64,000 bases of DNA from Oryzias latipes (Eukaryota; Chordata; Actinopteri; Beloniformes; Adrianichthyidae). Positions 1 to 12,100 of this stretch are shown one piece after another; position 1 is the first letter of the stretch; each line of letters begins with the position of its first letter. The position numbers and the translations under genes are program-made. The DNA lies in contig NC_019880.2 of assembly GCF_002234675.1 (NCBI RefSeq), positions 17,903,521 through 17,967,520 of the forward strand, read 5' to 3'. The notes below the pieces were generated by a model. The model did no database searches, was not told where the DNA came from, and saw only the letters and a program-made list of their open reading frames with translations.

Positions 1-559
1 TAAACAATGGATGGATTTTAATTTTGATCAGCAACTGTGGCTATTGATCAAAATAATATTAGTTTTTAGCTTTTGTCAAAATGTACAATATTCCTTTAAA
101 ACATAAATATGTTTTGAAAACAGCAAAAATAATTCATTCCTTTTACATATTTATTAACTTAATTTGATCTTTTCTGCCTCCAACACCACTGCCTCTATGA
201 CTAACCAGGAGCCAAAAACTGCATTTTTTCTCATAAAGGACCTCATCAAATGATTGTGCTATAAAGGTTCTAACAAGGTAGGACATGCGTAGCGATACGA
301 AAATACAAACACATGCATGCACAAAAATTATTGGTTCCTTTCTGAAAAATGTGTCTTGAATAGTCGTGACATTTTAACTTCTTTTTTATTATTATGGGCA
401 GCTCCTGGCTTGCATGTTCATACATGTTTTTTTATGCTGACAGGGGTATTACACAAGTCTGAACAGCACTTACTTTTTCCCCATCCTCTTTTTAGGCAGA
501 TGCAGTTGAGAAAGACTCAGCCTGTGAAGGACTTCCCTAGAAACAACACACGGTGACAC

Positions 560-669
560 AAAACGCCTGGGGCACTCACAGGTACTATAAAAGCACCAAA
601 GGGTTTCAGAGTGAGCAAACAGTTCTGATAGACTTCAGACTTTCTCGGAGCACAATTTAGCCTTGGAAG
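560..669 (+). promoter_or_regulatory. Calpain gene core promoter and non-coding first exon
   Basis: A TATA box (TATAAAAG, 586-593) lies about 30 bp before the inferred transcription start near 615. The presumed 5' UTR exon ends at 669, followed by a consensus donor (GTGAGT from 670). The next acceptor lies shortly before the ATG at 943, so the first exon is non-coding. The start site is inferred from TATA spacing, not observed. No upstream enhancer could be identified. Confidence 0.6.
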
Positions 670-942
670 GTGAGTTATGGGTAATTTTTAACTTTAAACT
701 ATAACTTTTTACAGTTTATCCTTTTGCACAGGTAAATTGTGCAACAATGCAAACTGTAAAGCAAAGTTTACAAGTATAGATTTTTTTAAGTTTGATAATG
801 TGATGAAATGTTTGCTCGTCTATGTGGTGCTTTTTGAGAAAAAAAAAACCCCTGACACTCCTTTGAGAATGGAAGGCTACAGTGGACCACAACAGGTTAA
901 AAACTATAATTCGTTTCATGGCAGCTCTAACAAACTGCAGCG

Positions 943-3900
943 ATGCCTGCTCCGGGAGTGTGCATGAACATCATCAGTCAACGGCACAGAAAGGATGGCT
1001 GCGGGACCCCCAACAATCCTGAGAAGTTTCTCAACCAAGACTACAAGCAGCTGAAAGATTTCTGTCTCATCAGTGGGATGAGGTACATCGATGACATGTT
1101 TCCACCTGACAGCCGCTCCATCGGCCAGGGGCTCCTGAGCCCTTCTAACATGGCCCAAGTGAAGTGGCTGAGACCGTGGGTGAGTCCTATGTTTCAAAGC
1201 ACCAAGTCTATGGAGTTCTGATTATTTCACAGCAAAACAGATTGATACATTCTCTTTTGACCACAGATTGGAGATGAAAATTTACAACTGTTTTTGATTG
1301 ATTACATTTTAACCAGCAAATTACAAGTTATTGAAAAAACTATGGATGACATTAAACTTTGGTGAAAATTGTACTAAACTTAACACAGAAAACAGAATTG
1401 CTAAAATAATCTAAGACTTTTGTTGAACATCATGTAAGATTTTATACCTTGGTCTGGGTGAAAACTCGATTCTGATTGGCTGCTGGGTTTGGATTAATAA
1501 GTAATAATCCACAGTGATAATGGACTTCTACAAAAGATAGTTCCGGTCACATAGATTAAATGTTCTATATCACTGTTCTTTAAAACAAACTTTTGCTTCA
1601 TCATCTGGACAAAAACAAGTGGTAAGAGGCAAACTCTGACGACCAGCCTATGTATCGCTTTCCTTTGCCGCTGCAGTCGAGGTCACTGCCGACTCAGCGC
1701 GTTGCACCAAGCAACAAGTAGTCCGCTTTTTAAGTAAAAAGCGATCTAAACCGAAAAAATAACAAGAACAAATATTGAATTTTTTTTTGTAAGTGACCAT
1801 GGTATAAGTGGGTAAATGGCCTTCGAAGTGAGCATTGTCAGAAATTAAGGCACATCGCGGTCGGGTCGGATGGTTCAGGCTTCCACAGAGTGCATTAATT
1901 TCTGATAATGCACATTTTGTCTCATCCTATACGTAAATTCTAGGAAGACCTTTAAAAACGTCTCCGCTTTTTGTTCATTTGAAATATGTCCTCTTTTGCA
2001 AAAATTGTATATTTTTTTCTTTGAATAAAAAAAAGTTTTATTTTCTAAGAATGACTTTTATTAGTTTAATAATGTCCGTGTTTCTTGTTTTGATGATAGA
2101 TTTTTAGAAAACATGTTGTGAGTTCTTTCCTATTCTTAAGTTGTTGAACTTGTATATTTTTTCTTTGACAAAATTCCAAATTTCAAAACATTTTGTCATT
2201 CGGGACATTGAAATCCAAAACATACATCTCACAAACAAAGATTTAGAACAGTCTAAGTAGCAGCAAAAAGAAAGAAGAAAAGAAGTTCTTTGTTGCAACT
2301 ACCAACGTTTATACATCAAGACACACATACTGCAAGACACACATACTGCATGAAACAAACACAAAGGATTTTTAACAGTAACTGTTTAACAGTGAATAAA
2401 GGGTCTGTAAGGTGTGTGAGTTGTGAGAATCATGTCCTCAGAACCGGTTCTGCTATTTCAGAAAATTGTTCCTAATGCCTCGTTTGTCGTGGATGGAGTG
2501 TCACGGTTTGACTTTGGCCAAGGATTGGTTGGTAAGAAAATCACTTCTTCCCTTATAATCCCTTCATTCATAGCAGAGTGTTTGTATCTCTATCTCTAGT
2601 GCATGTTTGGACAAGATGTTGAGAGCTTAAATTAGAAGAGCCGTTGAAAGTGTTGTGTGGGTACTTACATAATATAATCATGCTAGTGAGAAATTCAAAA
2701 GATCTGTCGGTGTAAAGAAAATAGTTTGGGAGACACTTTTACCATTTAAAATTAAAACTTAGGTTTAGGTTTGAAGGCACCAGCTAATCAGAAAGCAATT
2801 GTTTTCAGTTTTAAATGTCAGACTGTTTTTAAGCTGGAAGTTTTCCCTGAGGGAAGCTTTTTCATGGCTGTCTAAGTGAATCTTGTATAGGTTTTGCAAA
2901 GCTGTAAACTCGTCAATAAAATTTCTACTGTTCTAACAACCTACATTCATGTTCCCAAACAGGAAACTGCTGGTTTCTCGCTTCAATTGGATCTCTGACT
3001 TTCCAAACCAACATTCTGAATCAAGTTGTTCCTCTCGAGCAAACGTTCGATGACGAGTACTGCGGACTGTTCCATTTCAGGGTAAATCAGTAACAAACGT
3101 CTTGGATACACACGGGACCGTTTCATCATTAGAGAATCCCTCGTGTTTTTGATAGAACAAATGACCACGGGACGCCGAAAGGGATATGGCAGTTCAGAAA
3201 ATGATAGATGTAGATGGATTCTTTAAAGTTTTTTACATGACTGTTAGGGCATCAAAAGGCACTATGTGACAAGTGTAGAAGACTATTGAACACACGCATA
3301 GGTACTTAAAACACATAACATTTACAGGTACACATAAACAATGGTGTATCAATGATCTGCATTAAAATGTCGGCCTCACGACAACCATTAAACTTTTGGT
3401 ACTTTTATGCTTACTGCTCTTAGGTCTTGTATTCTGTTGGACAGTTGGGCATTTTACTACAAATTGAATGTATATGTATGTGAGAGAAAAACTTTGAATT
3501 TATCCCATGGAAGCAAATAATATTCTGACTTTAGTTCTGGAGATTTGGGAGATGGATTGACGTCATCATTGATGACAAGCTCCCAACAATCAATGGCAAG
3601 TTGATCTTCGTCCGCTCCAAAGACCCAACAGAGTTCTGGCCTGCTTTGATGGAGAAAGCCTATGCCAAGTATGCGCCCCCAATCTAAGAAACACACTGCT
3701 TCTACCGTTTAGTTTGTTTAAACCAATTCAAGTCCTCTATGCCAGGGTTTGTGGCTCGTACGCGGACATGAATGCTGGAACTCCTGCAGAGGCTTTGGTG
3801 GACTTCACAGGCGGGGTGCACATGTGCGTGCAGCTCTCCGATCCACCTGCAGACCTGTGGGAGCTGATGTGCAGAGCTGGACGATCAAGGTCACTGATGA

Positions 3901-6134
3901 GCTGTGGCACCCCACAAGGGGTGAGCACAACTTCAATATTATTTTTTATTATGAACGCATATGTGAATTCCTTAACCCTATTGCTATCTTAGATGACCCC
4001 ACCCTTACATTGACGTGTTCTCCCTACCATGTCAAAGGTGGATAAAGGTGGAAAGTTTTCACGTCATCCACGGACACCAGTGAAAATCACAAATCATTGA
4101 AGAAAAAAGGTTCAGCGCACTGTCTAGTGGGTCTAGATGACCAAACTACTAATGTTAAAGTGCCTAGGATAGCACAAGGGTTTCAGGGTTGTGAGACTGC
4201 ACAAGGATGGGCAGGCTGGATCCACTGAAAACAATGAAGCTATCGTAGAAACTTGTTTTACTACTTTTGTTGATTAAGGTCTAATGACCCTTAAAAAAGT
4301 TATTGCACCTAATAAAACATGCCAAAATATGGTTTCTCCAAAGCTCCAAGAGGAACAGCTTGACCTCTGATTTAATAAAATTTATAAACAAAAGTAACTT
4401 GAGTCAGAGCAGTTTACAAACTTACCACTAGGTGGCTTTTTACAAAAGAAAGTCAGACTTTCTTCACCTCAGTCTAACATTTTAAGTCTCTTACAGGGGT
4501 AAACATTTTTTGTCTGGTATGTCTGAATGTGTCCCATGACTATATTTTATTTTTTGCATCTGTTGGTTCCTTTATCTTGTCCATAGCCAAATGTTAAATG
4601 CTGGGTTGCAACAACAAAACTGATAAACTGTCTGCAAAACAGCTCAATTCAAACCATCAATGGCTACACATTTAATCTATCTTTTTGTTCACAGTTGATA
4701 TTTCAACACATTCTTGGCATTTGACAAAGATTGGTAAACCAGTGCAGTAACTGCTGGCAGTATGTCCCTAAAAACAGGTTGAAAATTGTTCCGTTACTTT
4801 CTAGATAAGGTAAACTGATGGTATCAGTTACATGATCATTTTATTTTTCTCAGGAGATCAAGTGGGGACTGGAGAGCAGAAAAAACAACAACCAAGATAT
4901 TAAAACAAAAACATTAAAAACTTTTTTAATAATAATAATAATAAAAAACACTTTCAGCATTTAGCTTAGCAAACTGACTATAGGACAGAAAGGACAGAGG
5001 TCTGAATCTCATTCAGGGTGCATGCAGTCAAAACTCTCACACCGATAAACCAGAATGATCTGCATCAAGTTTCAGAAAACAGCAAAATCTGATTGACATC
5101 TAATTACTGATGCAAAACGCAGCGGATACATGTAAAAAGGTTTATACTTTAGTCAAAATTCTCACCTATGAGAGACAAAAGGGAAACCAACTACAAACTT
5201 CTGTTGTTAAATGTGTTTGCTTAATCAGATTATTTAGAAATATTTATATGCTAAAATTTGTATCAGATTAGAAATATATGTTGCAAGAGTTATATTTTGT
5301 TTCAAAACAAATTCAACTGTTTGATTGACAGCACTTTCATTCCAAACTGCAGTGGATTTTTAAATAATATTTTATTACACTTGTTAAAAAATCTTTTTGA
5401 TTATTTTTTTTGTGTTTAGTTTAAACTTTAGTTTAGTGTTTAGAATGGTAGCTCCATCTAGTGGTAAATCATGGAAGTGCAGCATTTAAATACAGGCTTT
5501 GTTCAGTTGGCATTTTAATTAATTATATTAATAAAACATGAAGATGGAATTAAGGAAATTGGATCTTAAATCCTATTACAAGCCTATATTTCAGAAACTG
5601 CTTTTATAAGCCACATTTCAGGATATTTATTTGCCTGTTTTTGAATAAAATGTATTTTATCTTTTGAAATGTCCTAATATTTTAGATGCTTTACTACTGA
5701 TTTTAACCAGCTGAACATCTTGAAAAAATGTGATGTTTAAGAATAATCCAATAATGTTCAATGAGCTATAAAATAACAATGTTTTTAACAACTATGCTAA
5801 AGATGTGCTCAAAGCTGAGGAAATGTTGACAGTCATGACCACACTGAACATTTTCACGAGCTAGTTTCATACAGTCTAAATGAAAACAATAGAGAATTTA
5901 ATTGTTTTAACCCTTGTGCTATCTTAGATGACCCCCCCCTTACATTGATGTGTTCTCCCTACTATGACAAAGGTGGAAAGATTTCATGTAATCCATGGAC
6001 ACCAGTGAAGATCACAAATCATTGAAGACAAAAGGTTCAGAGCACTGTCTAGTGCAGGGGTCACCAACCCTGTGCCCGCGGGCGCCAGTGCGCCCGCGAG
6101 CACCCCTTGTGGCGCCCGCAGGGAATGCACCCAA

Positions 6135-6166
<32 letters not shown>

Positions 6167-9100
6167 TTGAAGCAAATATTCAACAAACAACCACGGCATG
6201 TCTGTCAATGACAACAATATCAATTCTGAGATAAAGGTAGACAAAGAAAACCCAAATATGTAAACAAATATAACTTAAAAAATAATCACTAAAAGTAAGG
6301 GTCTATTACAAAAGTTTAAATAGATCAAATAAATTACACAATTTCTGGACATTCTTATGATTCATGTAATGTAAAGATTTTGGGAATAGGTTGAGGTGGT
6401 TGAGTAATCCATTAATGTGAGGATTAATATTCCTGTCTGTTTTTATTTACTTTTATGTTTAAAAAGTTAAAATTAAGTTAAAGTTTTAAAAGTTTAAAAG
6501 TTTAGCTTTAGTGTGTTCAATAAATATTTATCTTGTTCGGCTGCAACCTAAAGTCTGTTTTGAAATTAGGCTCCCTCTGCAACTGAGTTTGACCCCCCCC
6601 CCCCCCCCCCCCCCCCTGTAATACGAGTCTAGAAAATTCATGCATGTTTTTGTGTGTAAAATGAGCAAATAAAAATAGGGCACGCAAAAGGAAGTCCTCA
6701 AATTGTGTTGTTTTTTTGTTGTTGTTTTTTTTTTTTTTGGGGGGGGGGGGGGGCTAGGAGGTTTTTAGTGGCGCCCTTCATACCACTTGGTGCCCATGAA
6801 ATAGCCCTCGGTCTCAAAAAGGTTGGTGAACCCTGGTCTAGTGGGCCTAGATGACCCAACTCCCAATGTTAAAGTGCCTAGGACAGCACAAGGGTTACAT
6901 ACATTTGTTTTTTGTCACCTAAATGTAAACATCTTTTTACTTGTTTAAGTCCAGAATAAACCATCCCAAGTTTGATATGTCATTGTATGAATGTATAACT
7001 GATGATTGTAATGTTTTTGTGTACTATTCTTATTTGATTGCTTGAAATAAACCATTTCAATTCAAATCAAATCAAAATGGAATGTTTTTTTCCCATTTTT
7101 TTTTAGGAGACTGATGCCAACACCGTGTTACCAAATGGTCTGGTCCAAGGCCACGCCTACACTGTCACAGGTGTCAAACACGTGAGTAAACATATTTATC
7201 CACTGCATCACATTTATCCTCAAATTTCTAAAATTGAAATGATCATCAAGTGTTATTCTCTCTCCTAACTCCCAAAAGGATTTAGTCTACAGTATTGTCT
7301 TTAATGTAAAAAAGTTTTACATTTGCACCAACTGTAATCTTTATCACATTCAGAAAGGCACTTTTGGTAACTTTTCTTTTGGCCCTGTCTCTAATTGGTG
7401 CACAGATGAAAAGCCGAGGAGAAACAGTGCAACTGGTGCGTTTGTGGAACCCCTGGGGCAAGAGGGAGTGGAACGGAGACTGGAGTGACGAGTGAGGAGG
7501 ATTAAAAAAAATAAAAAAAATAAAACTACTAAACTAACTAAAAAGCAAAAACTGTTTCTAAACAAGCAACTGAATTTGGTTTTGTAGTCCACTATTTGTA
7601 CCTGTACCTTTAGATTTACTGACAGCAATGAATTACATTCCCACTCATTGTAACAGTCAACAGAAAGTTTTATTTAAGAACTTAAAGGGATAATGAATTC
7701 ACTGAGATTTTAAGGATGTTTTTTATATATATACCGTAGAAGGGAAAAAAATTAAATGATAACTTTCATAATCCCAAGAATCAGTGAAATCAGTATCAGC
7801 GAAATCAGTGAAACCTTCATACTTTTATTAAGGTTTAATTAAGTTATTAAATATGTAAATGGTATGAAACCTTTAGTGAAATTCTTGGCAGGGAACTGTT
7901 TGCAAGTAAAGCATGTGTCCTTTTCTAATGTGTGCTTAAAAAAACACGTAACAAGAGGAGCACCTTAAATGCTCTTCATCTTCCTAACAAGGCTGAGTTC
8001 ATTTTATATTTTCTGATCTTTTCTTTTTTGGTTGTCAAAGGTCTCCTCTGTGGAAGACTGTGAGTACTGAGGATCGAGAAGTATGCCTTTCAGTCTGTGA
8101 CGATGGAGAGTTTTGGTGAGCTGTATACTGTGGCGGTCCATTTCTATACTATAATACTTCAAACACAAACCACGAAATATCCTTAAAAAAAAAGATTGTT
8201 TGAACGCCCTTATGTAAAAAAAGAAATTGAAGACATGAAGTGTCATACAGCCAAAATACTGCCACAGTTTTGCCCCTTTGACATTTCTTGTTTAATTTTT
8301 ATATTTTTAAATCTAATTTTCCACTATTATCTAACTTTCAGAAACTGTCATCCGGCTTTGAAACTCCTTTTTGCTTAATTTACTTTTGCAGACACTCATC
8401 TTCATCACTACAACCTAATTAAATCCAGTAGAATATCCAGTGCTAACAAAATAAATGTCTTCTTTCAAGGATGACATTGAAAGACTTCTGCAAGAACTAC
8501 TCAGACCTTGATATTTGCTCATCAAACCCAGACTTCCTTGAGGAAGGCTCCGCTTGTAACTGGAAGACTTCCTTCTATGAGGGTCGATGGGTTGCTGGAA
8601 CCACAGCTGGAGGCTGCATGAATAATCTTGGTAATTTAAGAAAATGAGAACCGGTTGTTTTTACACATTTCACTTCTGACACTTTTATTTATTTCAGAAT
8701 ACAAATGTCTTTAAAAAGGATCCGGTTTGTTTAATCCTAAAAAGATAAATCTGTCTTGCAGAAAGCTTCTGGACCAATCCCCAGTATCGGGTCCAGGTTG
8801 AAAAATTAAACAGCAAATGCGCCGTAAACCAGGGAGAAAAAAACATGTTGGTGTCGCTTATGCAAAAGCCAGACAAGAGGAACAGAAGACTGGTACAAAA
8901 CTTACACATTGGATTCTCGATATTTGAGGTAAATAATGCGTTGAATCGTTTCTTCCACCCACATAGGCTGAGTTCAAGGAGACAAGCTCACAGGGAGCCT
9001 TTGGTCCCCATTTTTATAACCAGAACATCCTGGGTTGCTTGTGTCCCAGGTTGTACAACCTTTTAGAATCATCTGCATGGGGTCAAAGAAATTATTCAAC

Positions 9101-12100
9101 TAAAGCTTGTAATCTAGATATTCTAAAGAGCTGTTGGTCTGAGAGAGTCAGTCTGTCAATGACAACAGCAAACAAAAAGGCGCTTGAAGTTGATTAATAG
9201 TGCAGTACCACATCCACTGTGAACTCCTCCTTTACATCTACAGCACATCAAACCATTGTCTTACAGTTCTCATCCATGTTCTGCACAATGCTCACTTCTG
9301 ACTTTAGTCTAGATTCCAATACTCCTTCCCATATCTTAGGCCTTAGTCAGATTTCCTCTTACAGCTATATGGCCTGTCTGCAGGTTTAAAAAATGACAAA
9401 CCTACAGTACAGACCTTCCCATTCATTTGAATGAGAAGGTGTGTCCAAACTTTTGGTCTGTAAACGGGCCACGCAGGTATTATTTAGACTTGATTTAAAA
9501 CTATTGTTTTCTAACACAATCCTTTTTTTCTGATTTCCTTCAGGTGACTGGTGAAGTAAGTTATTTTTTCATTTTCTTTTAACTTACATTGTTGACATTA
9601 TTCACATGTCAGTGTCTGATGCTTAGGATGGAGATGTATATATATTTTTTTGTTTCTTTACGGTCTTTTCAGAACAAGGCGCAGAGGGGAAAATTCCCTG
9701 CCCTTTTCTTCAAGAGAAACAAACCTGTTGCTCAAAGTAAAACCTTCCTAAATGCTCGTGAGGTGATGGAGTTCGTGACACTGAAGCCTGGAGAATACCT
9801 GATTGTGCCATCCACCTACAACCCCAATGAGACAGCCTCTTTCCTCCTGACTATCATTTCCAAGGCGGAAACCCATGTCCAGTGAGCCAAATGCCAACGC
9901 TACAGTTAACCTTTAAAAGCTTTAAAACATTCAGTGATATCTTAATTTTTCTGACTTTTTAGAGAACGTTCGCTGTTCTGCAACAATTGCTGAAAATGTT
10001 ACTCAGTGGTGTTTCTTGTGTTTGTTCTCAGTGAGAGTTCTGGTGTCTATCCCCAGGAATCAAAGCAAAAAAAAAAGGTAAACACAGTTGGGCAGTGCAT
10101 TCGATTTTGTAAGACATAGGCAATATATGATACAGCAATGAGGAAGTTTAAAAATTATATTTCACAGACTTTTCCTTAATTTGGCTTCTCTCTTCACCCG
10201 TCCTCTTTTCTCACACCATCACTTCCAGTTACAAGTCTACCTATAGAGTTAAAAACAAAGAAAGAGCAGTGGTCTAATGATCATACCGTTTTATGGACAG
10301 TTGCTGTATTTCCCATTACCACACTTTACCATCTTCACAGCACTATGGTGGCCCAGTTGAAATTCCAGGCTTAAAACTTCTTCAGATGAGAGTCTTGTGC
10401 CTGTTTCAACTGCACTAAGCTTCTAGAATATTCCTGAATAGGGTAGGAAACTCTACAATGTAAAGTTTGCAAAATTAAGTCAAATAATCTAGAAAAAACA
10501 CCTTAAGAAATAAATAAATGACAAATAAAATTCAGTTCAAATGTTTCTTCTGGCTTAGCATGTGATGAAATGTATAATAGAGCCATCTTAAACACCAGAT
10601 GCATGTTAACTGCTTGTGCAAGTTTAAATAATAGGTTTTACTGTTCCACTACACTATTACATTGTTTGCTGAAAGAATTACCAGAAAAAAATTAAAAATG
10701 CAACACTGTACTCCCAAACATAGGCAACAAGGGTCTGTTTAATACACTTCCTCCCAACTTCAGCTTTACTAACTCCTGGCTCTCTGTTGTGTAGCTGTCA
10801 CAATCAGACAAGCACGTTGAAACCCAGATACGTAAAGAACCTCAAGTGAAGATATAGCAAAGTAGTAGTATAGTAAGACATACCTAGAGGAACATAAACA
10901 TTGAGAACTTATTTACACAGCAAGCTGACACTGAGGGCTTGGAGAGATCCTTACATGTACTGAAAGCCGAGACTGCTCATTGCTGTCTTTATCGTCTTTT
11001 TCAGTTAGTTTTAACCTGCTCCCAAGTTTCACTATAAATCACAATGTCATCGGCAAACATCATTTTCACCATTCATCATAGTTATGAACTTACGAAGAAA
11101 AGAAAGATACTTTCCCACCTGTCCAGACTGTCTGGGATTTCAAATGTGAATATTTGATTACTGAGTTAACTAAATTCTACATTATCGGTGGTAAAATGGA
11201 AGGAGCACATTAGAACTAAATTCTTTCATTTACAGCCCAGACCAGAAAAAGACAGCAAAGATGAAGAAAAAAAGATAACTCTGTTCCGCCAGTTCTCTGA
11301 CAAGGTAATTTGTGTGTCAGTCTTTCATCGCAAAATGCATTTGCTAAGATAAATATGTAATATGAACTCAAAAGGATATGTATAGAACAAAATACCGTTA
11401 AGAAAACTTTTGTTCTGAATGAAACATTTAGTGTTACATTTAATTTTTTTTCAGTATGAGGAAGTGGATGCAGAGAAACTTCAAATGATTCTTAATGACA
11501 CCATTCTGAAAGGTTTGGCCTTCAGCGAAATAACCGTTGCATGTTTTTTTAGCCTATTTTTTAGTTTTTAGTTATTTTTCTTGTTTGTTTTTTGTAGGAG
11601 ACCTTAAATCTGGAGGTTTTAGCACGGATGCCTGTCGCAGCATGGTGGCTCTTATGGATGTATCCTTTGAATGTTCTATTTCAGCCCTGTAAAACGTAAG
11701 TTTCAACCATTATAATAGAGTTAAATGTCTTTAGAATTTTTCTCTGAAAACATTTAACTCTTTCAGTACAACATTAAAGACAAAAATTTTGCCTCACAAT
11801 TAATACACAAGGTCAGTAAACAGCCTCAAACCAAAAAACATAGTACATAGTCAACATAGTAAAAGCACGGAGACAAAGATTGCAAATAGAACCGTAACAG
11901 TACTTTTCATACTATGAATAAAAATAGATTCCAAACAAAAGTTCCAACAGTCAGGATTTAGTGAAATGATGGCTGTAATTGTTAAGATTGATCTTTTGTC
12001 AATTTTTTGCTGCGGTGTCATCTTTAAATTTTAAATATACCATTTGATTTATACTGCTATCATGTTTTACAATCAGAGAACAAAAGAAATGCTCCTGGAG

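Noticed and set aside
3714..4045. Overlapping ORFs reading through the calpain exon into the intron
   Set aside because: The exon frame and splice sites (3,746-3,920) explain the coding part; the rest runs into a MITE.
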